Shown: in pieces, positions 8,259-16,994 of the stretch
Layout: every line of letters starts with the position of its first letter
How positions within the stretch are numbered: the stretch's first letter is position 1
Source: Novosphingobium hassiacum
GTDB taxonomy: Bacteria > Pseudomonadota > Alphaproteobacteria > Sphingomonadales > Sphingomonadaceae
DNA: 64,000 nt
Direction: 5' to 3'
Assembly: GCF_014196055.1 (NCBI RefSeq)
Contig: NZ_JACICY010000007.1
Location: 1-64,000 of the forward strand
Program-made: the position numbers and the translations under genes
The notes under the pieces: generated by a model
The model's input: only the letters and a program-made list of their open reading frames with translations
The model's database searches: none
Told to the model about the DNA's origin: nothing

Positions 8259-8933
8259 ATGAGCACCGCCGTCTTCACTCCAAAGTACATCAGCTTCGAT
8301 TGCTATGGCACGCTGACCCGTTTTCGAATGACCGAGATGGCGACGCAATTCTATGCCGACCGTATCGCGCCGGATGCGATGGCGGAGTTTTGCAAGGATT
8401 GGACCGCATACCGGTTCGACGAGGTGCTCGGTCCGTGGCAACCCTATGGCGACGTTATCGCCAATTCGCTCAAGCGCTGCTCAAAGAAGTGGGGCGTCGA
8501 ATTTCGCGAGGATGAGGCCAGGGCGGTCTATGAGGCGGTTCCGACCTGGGGGCCGCACGATGATGTGGCTGGCGGTCTGTCGAAGATTTGCGACAAGATC
8601 CCGCTGGTCATCCTGTCGAACGCCATGAACAGTCAGATCATGTCGAATGTCGGCTTGCTCGGCGCGACCTTCCACCGGGTTTACACCGCAGAAAGCGCAC
8701 AGGCCTACAAGCCACGCATGCAGGCTTTCGAATACATGTTCGACCAGCTCGGGATGGGGCCTGAGGTTGGCATGCATGTGTCGTCGAGCTTCCGCTATGA
8801 TCAGAACACCGCGACCGATCTTGGCTTCGGCTGCCGGGTATTCATCGGGCGCGGGCATGAACCGTCGAACGCGAACTATCGCGATGTCGAAATTCCGCAC
8901 ATCGGAGCGCTGCCGGCGGTCGTGGGTCTCTGA
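8259..8933 (+). CDS. HAD-superfamily hydrolase, haloacid-dehalogenase type II-like (paralog 2)
   Basis: 224 residues and clearly paralogous to the HAD protein at 2722-3390. It shares FDCYGTL (motif I), LSNA (motif II), AYKPRMQAFEYM around the motif III lysine, and VSSSFRYD in place of the haloacid-dehalogenase VSSNxxD. The two proteins also end alike (LPxVxGL). A duplicated HAD in two transcription units of the same island suggests that the same type of step is needed in two branches, or under two conditions. The start follows AGGGA by about 12 bases. It stands alone, with 160 bases before and 179 bases after it. Confidence 0.85.
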   Translation: MSTAVFTPKYISFDCYGTLTRFRMTEMATQFYADRIAPDAMAEFCKDWTAYRFDEVLGPWQPYGDVIANSLKRCSKKWGVEFREDEARAVYEAVPTWGPHDDVAGGLSKICDKIPLVILSNAMNSQIMSNVGLLGATFHRVYTAESAQAYKPRMQAFEYMFDQLGMGPEVGMHVSSSFRYDQNTATDLGFGCRVFIGRGHEPSNANYRDVEIPHIGALPAVVGL

Positions 8934-9112
8934 CGACGGCTGCGCGGCTTGGGAGGTGCCAAGCGGTGCCGCAGAAAATGCCGAATGGATCCGTTGCCAC
9001 GTAGCCCCATGCCGCGGCGCCGTATCAATCGGCAGAGTAGTGCCGAAAGTCGTGTTACTATTCGCATGAACCAGGCGCTGCAAATGGCGTGCAAGGATCG
9101 GAGGAGCGGACG

Positions 9113-10651
9113 ATGGTCGATTTAAGTTCCACCGCTCTTTCGCGACGGGGGCTGCTCGGCGGGCTGGCGTCGGGACTGGTGCTGGCACCTGCGGATCGAC
9201 TGATCGGCAAGCCACGCACCGGCGGACGCATCCGCGTCGCAAGCATTGCATCGTCGACCGCCGACACGCTTGACCCGGCCAAGGGCAACCTCTCGACGGA
9301 TTATCTGCGGCACTATCTGCTGTACAGCGGGCTGACCCAATACGATTCACAGGTTCGCGGCCAGCCCGCCCTTGCCGTGTCGATGGAGACGCGTGACAAC
9401 GTAGTCTGGACGATCAAGCTGCGGTCGGGCGTTCATTTCCACAATGGCAAGGCGTTCGGTGCCGACGACGTCGTCTATTCGTTGATGCGGCACCGCGATG
9501 CAGCGGTGGGATCGAAAGTTGCCGCGATTGCGGAACAGTTTGCGAGCGCCAGGGCAAACGGAAAGCTCGAAGTCGAGCTGCGGCTGACCGGGCCAAATCC
9601 CGATCTACCCATCATTCTTGCAGCACCCCAGTTCCTGATTGTCGAGAACGGACGGCGCGATTTCAGTGTGGCCAATGGGACAGGCCCGTTCGTGCTGCAC
9701 GCGTTCTCGCCCGGCATCCGCACGGTCGTCAGGCGCAACCCGAACTTCTGGAAACCCGGCAAGCCGTACCTCGACGAGATCGAAGTCATTGCCATCCCGG
9801 ACGAGTTGTCGCGCGTCAATGCGCTGCTTTCAGGCGACGTGCAGATGATTAACGCGGTCAGTCCCGGATCGGTCAAACGGGTTCGGGCCTCATCCGGTCA
9901 CGCGATCATGGAAACCAAGTCGGGCCTGTTTACCGACTTGGTCATGCGGCGCGACCATCCGGTGACCGGCCATCCCGACTTCGTTTTGGCGATGAAGTAC
10001 CTGATGGACCGGGAACTGATCAAGCGCGCACTGTTCCGGGGATTTGCGACAATTGGCAACGATCAGCCGATTTCGCCGCTCGACCCCTATTTCAATCCCG
10101 ATATTCCGCAGCGCCAGTTCGATCCGGATCGTGCCCGCTTCCTGCTCAAGCGAGCCGGATTGCTGGGCACCCGCTTGCCGGTCTATGTTTCTCCGGCGGC
10201 CAATCTTTCGGTCGATATGGGATCGATCCTGCAAGAACATGCAGCGCAGATCGGCCTCAAGCTGGCCGTCAATCGCGTGCCGAGCGACGGCTACTGGTCG
10301 ACGCACTGGATGAAGCATCCACTGACCTTCGGCAACGTCAACCCCCGGCCAACAGCGGACATGATGTTCAGCCTGTTCTTCCAGTCCAAGGCGACGGCGA
10401 ATGAATCGGGGTGGAACAGCCCGCAGTTCGACAAGATGCTGATCGAGGCGCGCCAGGCCACCGACCCGGCCCGACGTAAGGCGATCTATGGCGACATGCA
10501 GTGGCTGGTGCACAATCACGGCGGTGTCGGTGTGCCCGTCTTCATCAGCCTGCTCGATGGCTACGACCGCCGTCTGCGTGGGCTGTTCCCGATCCCGCTC
10601 GGAGGCTTCATGGGCTATACCTTCGGCGAACACGTCTGGCTGGACGCATGA
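9113..10651 (+). CDS. ABC transporter substrate-binding protein, peptide/opine family (SBP_bac_5)
   Basis: 512-residue periplasmic binding protein of the DppA/OppA family. The N terminus has a twin-arginine-like SRRGLL followed by a hydrophobic stretch, suggesting Tat export. Family hallmarks are LDPAKGN, VVWTIKLRSGVHFHNG and GTGPFVL. The ATG at 9113 has GGAGGA 7 bases upstream and is preferred to the in-frame ATG at 9089. It is the first gene of a tightly coupled six-gene operon (binding protein, two permeases, fused ATPase, ornithine-cyclodeaminase-like enzyme, cupin). Ligands for this family include peptides, opines, nickel and amine compounds; the neighbours favour an amine or opine-like ligand. 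Confidence 0.92.
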   Translation: MVDLSSTALSRRGLLGGLASGLVLAPADRLIGKPRTGGRIRVASIASSTADTLDPAKGNLSTDYLRHYLLYSGLTQYDSQVRGQPALAVSMETRDNVVWTIKLRSGVHFHNGKAFGADDVVYSLMRHRDAAVGSKVAAIAEQFASARANGKLEVELRLTGPNPDLPIILAAPQFLIVENGRRDFSVANGTGPFVLHAFSPGIRTVVRRNPNFWKPGKPYLDEIEVIAIPDELSRVNALLSGDVQMINAVSPGSVKRVRASSGHAIMETKSGLFTDLVMRRDHPVTGHPDFVLAMKYLMDRELIKRALFRGFATIGNDQPISPLDPYFNPDIPQRQFDPDRARFLLKRAGLLGTRLPVYVSPAANLSVDMGSILQEHAAQIGLKLAVNRVPSDGYWSTHWMKHPLTFGNVNPRPTADMMFSLFFQSKATANESGWNSPQFDKMLIEARQATDPARRKAIYGDMQWLVHNHGGVGVPVFISLLDGYDRRLRGLFPIPLGGFMGYTFGEHVWLDA

Positions 10652-11628
10652 GCGCGGCGTCTCCCGCTTCACCCTGGCGTGGCCCGCTGACCTTGATCGC
10701 CAAACGGGTCGGCATGGCGTTTGTCACGCTGGTGCTCGTATCTGCCGTGATCTTCACGATCAGCGGATTGCTTCCCGGCGATGCCGCGCAGGAAGTTCTT
10801 GGACAGGGTGCAACGCCCGAGCAGATCGCCGCGCTTCGCCACGAAATGGGCCTGGATCGGCCTGCGCTGCTGCGATATCTCGAATGGCTGAAAGGCATTG
10901 CCAGCGGGGATCCCGGCGATTCCCTTGTGGCAAACATGCCGGTGGCCGACATCATCTCGGAGCGGCTGCCCAACACGCTCGTACTTGCGGGTCTGACCAC
11001 GCTGTTTGCCGTTCCGATCGCGTTTCTGATCGGCATCTGGTCGGCAGTTACCCGCGGACGGTCAGCCGACCGCGCGCTCAACCTCATGACGCTGGCGATG
11101 GTGGCGCTGCCCGAATTTCTGGTGGCGACGATTGCGGTGCTGGTATTTTCGGTCAAGCTGCTGTGGCTGCCGTCGATCACGATCGTGCCGCAGGACCCCA
11201 CGCTGGGTGAATTCCTGCGCGCTTACGCCATGCCTGTACTGGTGCTCGGCGTGGGCGTGATCGCCCAACTCGGTCGGATGATCAGGGCTGCGATCATTGC
11301 CGAACTCGATCGGCCCTATGTCGAAATGGCGCGGCTCAAGGGTGTTTCGCCGCGCAGGCTGATCTTCCGCCATGTCTTGCCCAATGCCGTCGGCCCGATC
11401 GTGAACGCCATGGCACTCAGCCTGTCCTATCTGTTCGGAGGCGCGATCATCGTGGAAACGATCTTCAGTTACCCCGGCCTTGCAAGCCTGATGGTAAACG
11501 CGGTGACGTCACGCGACATGCCCTTGTTGCAGGCCTGCGCGATGCTGTTCTGCGCGACGTACCTGTTGCTGGTGCTGATTGCCGATACCGTGGCGATCCT
11601 TGCCAACCCGAGGCTGCGACAGGGATGA
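10648..11628 (+). CDS. ABC transporter permease, DppB type
   Basis: 326-residue inner-membrane permease with about six helices and the EAA loop region around the motif RLIFRHVLPNA. It begins with an ATG that overlaps the stop of the binding-protein gene (ATGA), so stoichiometric coupled synthesis is expected. The N-terminal part has the typical DppB layout: a first helix (FVTLVLVSAVIFTISGLLPGD), then a periplasmic domain (EMGLDRPALLRYLEWL). It pairs with the DppC-type permease that follows. Confidence 0.93.
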   Translation: MSAASPASPWRGPLTLIAKRVGMAFVTLVLVSAVIFTISGLLPGDAAQEVLGQGATPEQIAALRHEMGLDRPALLRYLEWLKGIASGDPGDSLVANMPVADIISERLPNTLVLAGLTTLFAVPIAFLIGIWSAVTRGRSADRALNLMTLAMVALPEFLVATIAVLVFSVKLLWLPSITIVPQDPTLGEFLRAYAMPVLVLGVGVIAQLGRMIRAAIIAELDRPYVEMARLKGVSPRRLIFRHVLPNAVGPIVNAMALSLSYLFGGAIIVETIFSYPGLASLMVNAVTSRDMPLLQACAMLFCATYLLLVLIADTVAILANPRLRQG

Positions 11629-12452
11629 ACGTGACCAGCATCCTTCGCGCTGTGCGGCGCTTGCCGATCTCCGGAAAAGTGGGCCTTGTACTCGTCCTGT
11701 TCTGGATCGCCATTGCCGCTATCGGACCATTCATCGCCCCCTACCCGCCGGGATCGTTTGCCAACGAGGAAGTCTTTGCGGGGTCGAGCGGCCAGTTCTG
11801 GCTGGGCAGTGACTTTCTGGGACGCGATGTGTTGAGCCGTCTGCTGTCTGGAGCGCGGTTCACCGTCGGTCTTTCGGCAGTGGCGGTCACCATCGCGGTC
11901 TGCATCGGCACCGGATTTGCGCTGATGGCGGCGGTCGGCCCCCGCTGGGTCGACGAACTGCTGTCGCGCGCGATGGACACGCTGATCTCGATCCCGAGCA
12001 AGATCTTCGCGCTCGTTCTGGTGGCAGCATTCGGGTCTTCGCTGGTATTGCTCACCCTGATCATCGCCATCACTTATGTGCCGGGCAACTTCCGCATTGC
12101 GCGGTCGCTGGCGGTCGGTCTTGTGCGGCTCGATTACGTGGAGGTTGCGCGTGCGCGGGGCGAGGGGCGGCTGCACCTTGCGCTGGTCGAGGTTCTGCCG
12201 AACATGATCAAGCCGCTGTTTGCCGATATTGGCCTGCGCTTCGTGTTCATCGTGCTGCTACTGTCCGGCCTCAGCTTCCTTGGGCTGGGGCTCCAGCCGC
12301 CGGACGCCGATCTTGGTTCGCTGGTGCGGGAGAACACGTCCGGTCTTGCCGAAGGTGCGCTGGCGATCATCGCTCCGGCGGTCGCGATCGCAAGCCTGAC
12401 GGTCGGCGTGAACCTGCTGATCGATGCCGCAACGCAAGGGAAGGCGCGATGA
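11625..12452 (+). CDS. ABC transporter permease, DppC type
   Basis: 275-residue second permease of the importer. It carries the DppC N-terminal signature (IAPYPPG followed by WLGSDFLGRDVLSRLLSGAR) and the cytoplasmic EAA region near VEVARARGEGRLHLALVEVLPN. The ATG overlaps the upstream stop by four bases and its own stop overlaps the ATPase start, so the four transporter genes form a single coupled chain. Confidence 0.93.
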   Translation: MNVTSILRAVRRLPISGKVGLVLVLFWIAIAAIGPFIAPYPPGSFANEEVFAGSSGQFWLGSDFLGRDVLSRLLSGARFTVGLSAVAVTIAVCIGTGFALMAAVGPRWVDELLSRAMDTLISIPSKIFALVLVAAFGSSLVLLTLIIAITYVPGNFRIARSLAVGLVRLDYVEVARARGEGRLHLALVEVLPNMIKPLFADIGLRFVFIVLLLSGLSFLGLGLQPPDADLGSLVRENTSGLAEGALAIIAPAVAIASLTVGVNLLIDAATQGKAR

Positions 12453-14254
12453 GCGCGTCGCCCCACGTCGCCGTGCGCAACCTCTGCGTCACTGTGCGCA
12501 CGCCTGAGGGCGAGCCGTTGCGCATCGTTGACGGTGTGTCATTCGATATCCAGCGCGGCGATGTGCTGGCGCTGATCGGAGAATCGGGATCGGGCAAGAC
12601 CACGATTGCCCTGGCGCTGATGGGCTATGCCCGCAGCGGGGCGCAAATCAGTGGCGAGATCCGGGTCGGCGACGCGACCTTCGAGGGCAGCGGAGGAGCT
12701 ACGCTGGCGGCACAACGCGGTAACCGTATCACGTACGTGGCGCAAAGCGCGGCGGCCGCCTTCAACCCCTCACGACGGGTCATCGAACAGGTCATCGAAC
12801 CGGCGCTGATTCATGGGACGGCAACGGCGGCTGAGGCGCGCGCCCATGCCGTCTCGCTGTTCGAAGCACTGGCCTTGCCCAATCCGAAGACGATCGGCAG
12901 CCGCTATCCTCACGAGCTTTCCGGTGGGCAGTTGCAGCGGCTGATGGCGGCGATGGCATTGATCACCCGGCCCGATCTGGTGATCTTCGATGAGCCGACG
13001 ACGGCGCTCGACGTGACGACCCAGGTCGAGGTGTTGCAGGCGTTCCGCAAGGTCGTGCGCGAGCAGGGGGCAACCGGAGTCTACGTTTCGCACGACCTCG
13101 CCGTCGTGGCGCAGATGGCGGACCAGATACTGGTGCTCAATCGCGGCACGGTTCGCGAGCAGAACTCCGTACAGGCCGTGCTGGAAACACCTGTAGACGA
13201 TTATACGCGAACCCTGCTCGCGGCTGCCCGCCCGGTCATCAAAGCCGCAACGCCACAGGTGGCGGTAGGTGAGCCATTGCTGTCGATCACAGGTGTCCAC
13301 GCAGGCTATGGTCCGATCGATCGAAACGGCCGGGCGGCGCATCCGGTGCTTACCGACGTCACCATGAATATCGGTCGCGGCGCGGCGGTCGGCGTGATCG
13401 GTGAATCGGGGTCGGGCAAGTCGACGGTCGCACGCGTTGTGGCAGGCTTGCTGGCCCCCACTGCCGGTACGGTGTCGCTCGACGGGGAGCCACTGGCCCC
13501 CGCGCTCGACGGGCGCACGCGTGAACAGCTGCGGCGTATCCAGATCGTGTTCCAGAATGCCGACATCGCGCTCAACCCCGCGCATAGCGTCGGCGAGATA
13601 CTGGGTCGTGTCCTGCGTTTCTATCACGGCACCAGCGGCGATCAGGCACGGCAAGGGGTGGCCGAACTGCTCGACCTTATCCGGCTGCCAGCGGGTATTG
13701 CAGATCGCCGTTGCGACGAGCTTTCCGGAGGCCAGAAACAGCGCGTGAATCTGGCGCGTGCGCTGGCCGCCAAGCCCGACGTGATCTTGTGCGACGAGGT
13801 GACTTCGGCGCTCGATACCGTGGTCCGTGAGGCGATCCTCGAACTGCTGGCGGAACTGCGGCGCGACCTGGGCGTGGCCTACCTGTTCATCAGCCACGAC
13901 ATCGCCACGGTGAAGGCGCTCTGCGACGAGATCGTCGTGCTCTACAAGGGCACGCGCGTCGAAAGCGGACTGCGTGATACATATGCCGCGCCGCCATTCC
14001 ATCCCTATACCGACCTGCTGATTTCGTCGGTGCCGGAGTTGCGGACCGATTGGCTTACGGGTGTCGGCCTGCAGTCTTCCGCTCCGTTCGCAAACTTGCA
14101 CGAAAGTCCGGATCTGTGCCGCTTCGTGCCCCGTTGCCCGGTCGCGATCGCGGGGAAGTGCGATGTCGCGCCGCCGCCGCTTCGTCTGATGACGGCAGGC
14201 AATTCGGTACTGTGCCACCGCGCTGAGGCGGAATTAATCAGGATGCATCCGTGA
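12449..14254 (+). CDS. Fused DppD-DppF-type ABC transporter ATPase
   Basis: 601 residues with two complete nucleotide-binding domains in one chain. The first half has Walker A GESGSGKTT, signature LSGGQLQR and Walker B LVIFDEPTTALD. The second has GESGSGKST, LSGGQKQR and VILCDEVTSALD. The C-terminal oligopeptide-transporter extension with clustered cysteines (CRFVPRCPVA...C) is present, and may hold an Fe-S cluster as in other DppD/OppD proteins. The fusion supplies both ATPases of the importer. The gene is coupled to its neighbours by 4-base overlaps on both sides (ATGA before, GTGA after). Confidence 0.93.
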   Translation: MSASPHVAVRNLCVTVRTPEGEPLRIVDGVSFDIQRGDVLALIGESGSGKTTIALALMGYARSGAQISGEIRVGDATFEGSGGATLAAQRGNRITYVAQSAAAAFNPSRRVIEQVIEPALIHGTATAAEARAHAVSLFEALALPNPKTIGSRYPHELSGGQLQRLMAAMALITRPDLVIFDEPTTALDVTTQVEVLQAFRKVVREQGATGVYVSHDLAVVAQMADQILVLNRGTVREQNSVQAVLETPVDDYTRTLLAAARPVIKAATPQVAVGEPLLSITGVHAGYGPIDRNGRAAHPVLTDVTMNIGRGAAVGVIGESGSGKSTVARVVAGLLAPTAGTVSLDGEPLAPALDGRTREQLRRIQIVFQNADIALNPAHSVGEILGRVLRFYHGTSGDQARQGVAELLDLIRLPAGIADRRCDELSGGQKQRVNLARALAAKPDVILCDEVTSALDTVVREAILELLAELRRDLGVAYLFISHDIATVKALCDEIVVLYKGTRVESGLRDTYAAPPFHPYTDLLISSVPELRTDWLTGVGLQSSAPFANLHESPDLCRFVPRCPVAIAGKCDVAPPPLRLMTAGNSVLCHRAEAELIRMHP

Positions 14255-15180
14255 AGTTCATATCCGAAGAAGAATCTGCCGCGCTTGTTTCGCATGAAAT
14301 GGCCTTCGAAGCGGCGCGCGAAGCCTTGATCGCGGTCGTTGATGATGCGGTCCTGTTTCCCGCAGTGCTGGCGCATGGTTCCGCCCCCACCAACCGCTTC
14401 TCGATCAAGTCGGCGGCGACGGCCTCGTTTGCCGGGCTGAAGGTCGGATCGTTCTGGCCAGACAATCCCGCGATCGGGATGCCCCGGCACAATTCGGTGA
14501 TCCTGCTGTTCGATCAGAAGGTCGGGCGGGTCGAGTGGGTGATCGAGGCGGGAAAGGTCAACGCCTATCGCACCGCGGCTGCGGACGCGGTCGCAGCCGA
14601 TGCCCTTGCGCGCGAGGACGCGTCCGTTCTGGCGATCTTCGGTGCCGGCAATCAGGCGCTGTTCGAATGCATCGCAATCGCCCGCATCCGCCAGATCAGC
14701 AAGGTGCTGGTAGTGGCGCGGGACCATCAGCGGGGCGACGAATTCGTGAGTGCTTTGCGCGCAGACGGTCTCAACGCCGAGCAGGCACTGGCACAGGCGG
14801 CGTGCGAGCAGGCCGATATCGTGGTGACCGCAACGCCTGCGCGTGAACCGCTGTTTTCCGCCGAGTGGATACGCCCCGGCACGCATGTTGCCAGCATGGG
14901 CTCGGATGCGGCAGGCAAGCAGGAACTGCCGCCGGAATTGTTCGAGCGCGCTGCGCTGTTCTGCGATCACCCCGCGCAGGCGGTGGTGATGGGTGACTTG
15001 CAGCATTTCGGTGGCGACCGCGCGCGGATCACGGCCTTGGGTGACGTGCTGCAGGGCCTGATAAAGGGCCGCACAGCGCAAGACCAGATTACGGTTTTCG
15101 ACAGTTCGGGCATCGCGCTGCAGGATCTGACGATCGCGCGCAGCCTGATTTCAGCGTGGGAAGAGAAAGTGAAATCATGA
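14251..15180 (+). CDS. Ornithine cyclodeaminase / mu-crystallin family enzyme
   Basis: 309-residue NAD(P)-dependent protein with the family substrate segment MPRHNSVILLFD, the EAGKVNAYRTAAADAVA stretch holding conserved Lys and Arg, and a Rossmann fold starting at FGAGNQA. The family includes ornithine cyclodeaminase, ketimine and iminosuccinate reductases, alanine dehydrogenase, and opine-pathway enzymes. It starts with GTG overlapping the ATPase stop, so it is made together with the importer and should act on the imported compound or its first product. Sequence alone does not separate deaminase from imine reductase activity. Confidence 0.88.
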   Translation: MKFISEEESAALVSHEMAFEAAREALIAVVDDAVLFPAVLAHGSAPTNRFSIKSAATASFAGLKVGSFWPDNPAIGMPRHNSVILLFDQKVGRVEWVIEAGKVNAYRTAAADAVAADALAREDASVLAIFGAGNQALFECIAIARIRQISKVLVVARDHQRGDEFVSALRADGLNAEQALAQAACEQADIVVTATPAREPLFSAEWIRPGTHVASMGSDAAGKQELPPELFERAALFCDHPAQAVVMGDLQHFGGDRARITALGDVLQGLIKGRTAQDQITVFDSSGIALQDLTIARSLISAWEEKVKS

Positions 15181-15887
15181 GCACAGTACTGGATCAGCGG
15201 GTTGGAGCCGTCATCGACATTCGCGCCTATGCGGCCGGCACTGTGCCATCGACCGACTGGCTCGGCGGCCGGGCGACCCCAGCATTTGCCGATGATGCGG
15301 CACAAGTTGCGGCGTTTGCGCTGCGCGGGAGCGGGCAGGTTTCATGCCTGACAACCGATGAGTTCGTCCTTGTCCTTGCAGGCAAGCTCGAGATCGAAAG
15401 CGAGCATGGCGTGCTGACGCTTGGTCCCGACGATTGCGCGGCGATCCCGTTCGGAACCAGCTTTCGCTGGAGCGCAGCGGACGACATGCTGGCCGTAGTA
15501 TATGCCGCGCCGACGGATCGGGCGGGTAACACTTCGGTGCCGCTGATGATCGACAAGAACGCCCCGCTCAACCCTTCCAGCCCACCAGCGTTGGAGAATC
15601 TGTTGGGTGAAGTGCCGACGTGTCGGGGCTTTTCCGACTATGTCTCGGCCAATGCCGAGTTTGCCTGTGGGACATGGGATTCCACCCCCTATCACCGCCG
15701 TCAGATCCCCTATCGGCAGGTCGAATTGATGCTGCTCCTTGCCGGAGAGGTCACCTTTACCGACCAGAACGCAAGCGTCAGCTTCTCGACGGGCGACGTC
15801 TGCCTGTTCGTGCGCGGCGATGGTTGCGCCTGGTTGAGCGAGGAATACGTCAAGAAGGTTTTCGCGACCCAGCGCCCGCTCGGTTGA
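15177..15887 (+). CDS. Bicupin protein of unknown function
   Basis: 236 residues with two cupin-like halves: one around FVLVLAGKLEIESEHGVLTLGPDD (residues about 60-95) and one around VELMLLLAGEVTFTDQ...FSTGDVCLF (about 185-215). The second resembles the Cupin_3/DUF861 group found with amine and ureide catabolic enzymes. Metal-binding histidines are sparse, so it may bind a small molecule rather than catalyse. The ATG overlaps the stop of the cyclodeaminase-like gene. It is the last gene of the importer operon. Confidence 0.75.
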   Translation: MSTVLDQRVGAVIDIRAYAAGTVPSTDWLGGRATPAFADDAAQVAAFALRGSGQVSCLTTDEFVLVLAGKLEIESEHGVLTLGPDDCAAIPFGTSFRWSAADDMLAVVYAAPTDRAGNTSVPLMIDKNAPLNPSSPPALENLLGEVPTCRGFSDYVSANAEFACGTWDSTPYHRRQIPYRQVELMLLLAGEVTFTDQNASVSFSTGDVCLFVRGDGCAWLSEEYVKKVFATQRPLG

Positions 15888-15942
15888 GCGTCCGAGTTTC
15901 GAGAGACTTCCGACCCCGGCAGAATGTACCGCCACACCTGAC

Positions 15943-15956
15943 AAGTCCCGCAGGAC
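15943..15956. promoter_or_regulatory. Short dyad in the gap before the first GNAT gene
   Basis: The 220-base gap 15888-16107 separates the importer operon from the next unit. It contains AGTCC-CGCA-GGACT, a perfect 5-base dyad, inside a wider GCCACA...TGTGGC. No T-run follows, so this is more operator-like than terminator-like. Nothing else in the gap was recognised. Confidence 0.25.
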
Positions 15957-16107
15957 TGCCATGTGGCTCGCGGTCATTCAGGAGAATTTGCCACGTGAAA
16001 TTGGTCTAGTCTTCCTGCATCACGGCGCGGTCTGAAAAACCGGCGCACGTCACCGGCTACGCGGTCTGTCGCCGATCCGGAAGACGGTTCTGAGGAGTAT
16101 CTTGGGA

Positions 16108-16965
16108 ATGTCCGGGTCGATGGTCGAGTGTTCCAGCAGCAGCGTGGTCGCGCTGACTCATGACCATCTCGAGCAGGCCTACGGTCTCTCTCAGGCACTG
16201 AACTGGCCGTATCGCATTGAGGACTGGAAGTTCGCGCTTGAGTTGGGACGCGGTTTCGCGGTCGAATCGGACGGAAAGCTCGTGGGCACCGCGTTGTGGT
16301 GGCCTTACGGGGATACATTCGCCACGATCGGCATGATCATCGTCTCGCCCCTTGCGCAGCGGCAGGGTATCGGCGGCAAGCTGATGACAGCCCTGCTGGC
16401 CGATGCTGCCGGACGGCGGATGGTACTTAATTCCACCAAGGAAGGTGGCCCGCTTTACACCCGGCTCGGGTTCGTGCCGTACGGCATGGTATATCAACAT
16501 CAGGCGGTGCTCGTAAAAGTGCCCCGTATTGATCCCGTGGTCGCGGTTCGCGCAGCCAGGCTGGATGATCGCCCGGCCATCATTGAATTGGACAGCCGTG
16601 CAGCCGGGATGGATCGCAAGGGCCTGCTGGAGGCCTTGTTCCCTATTTCCGACGCGGTCGTGGTGGAGCGCGGTGGCGATATCGTGGGCTACGGTGGTGT
16701 GCGCCGTTGGGGGCGTGGCGTGGTCATTGGGCCGGTGATCGCGCGCGACCAGACCGACGCGCGCGCCATCATCGCTACGCTTGCGTCCGCTTACGAAGGC
16801 GGATTCGTGCGGATCGATGTCACCGAGGCCAGCGGCCTGTCTGAATGGCTCTCCGAAATTGGCCTCCCCCAGGTCGACCAAGTGGTCACGATGGCCTTGG
16901 GGCAGCCTCCGCAGGCGGTGCCCGATGCAACCCTCTTTGCCTTGTCCAACCAGTCGCTCGGTTGA
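16108..16965 (+). CDS. GNAT acetyltransferase with C-terminal second GNAT-like domain (YitH/HolE type), paralog 1
   Basis: 285 residues. The N-terminal GNAT domain carries the acetyl-CoA loop in VSPLAQRQGIGGKL (Q/R-x-x-G-x-G/A). The C-terminal half (about 150-285: AGMDRKGLLEALFP ... VRRWGRGVVIGPVIA) matches the Acetyltransf_18-like domain of YitH proteins. The ATG at 16108 follows GAGGAG at 16092-16097 and is better than the TTG at 16102. It would N-acetylate an amine intermediate or protect the cell from one. A paralog of the same length and layout lies at 22449-23306, upstream of a second aldehyde dehydrogenase. Confidence 0.85.
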   Translation: MSGSMVECSSSSVVALTHDHLEQAYGLSQALNWPYRIEDWKFALELGRGFAVESDGKLVGTALWWPYGDTFATIGMIIVSPLAQRQGIGGKLMTALLADAAGRRMVLNSTKEGGPLYTRLGFVPYGMVYQHQAVLVKVPRIDPVVAVRAARLDDRPAIIELDSRAAGMDRKGLLEALFPISDAVVVERGGDIVGYGGVRRWGRGVVIGPVIARDQTDARAIIATLASAYEGGFVRIDVTEASGLSEWLSEIGLPQVDQVVTMALGQPPQAVPDATLFALSNQSLG

Positions 16966-16994
16966 CGACGGGCGGTTCTCACGGGAGTGTTTCA

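Noticed and set aside
12770..14218. 482-residue open frame on the minus strand opposite the fused ABC ATPase
   Set aside because: It is the antisense shadow of a gene with two complete ATPase domains, and its composition (Arg/His/Gln rich) is typical of GC-rich antisense frames. The same applies to the long minus frames at 4090-5784, 16992-18824 and 44830-46386, and the plus frame at 36782-37927.
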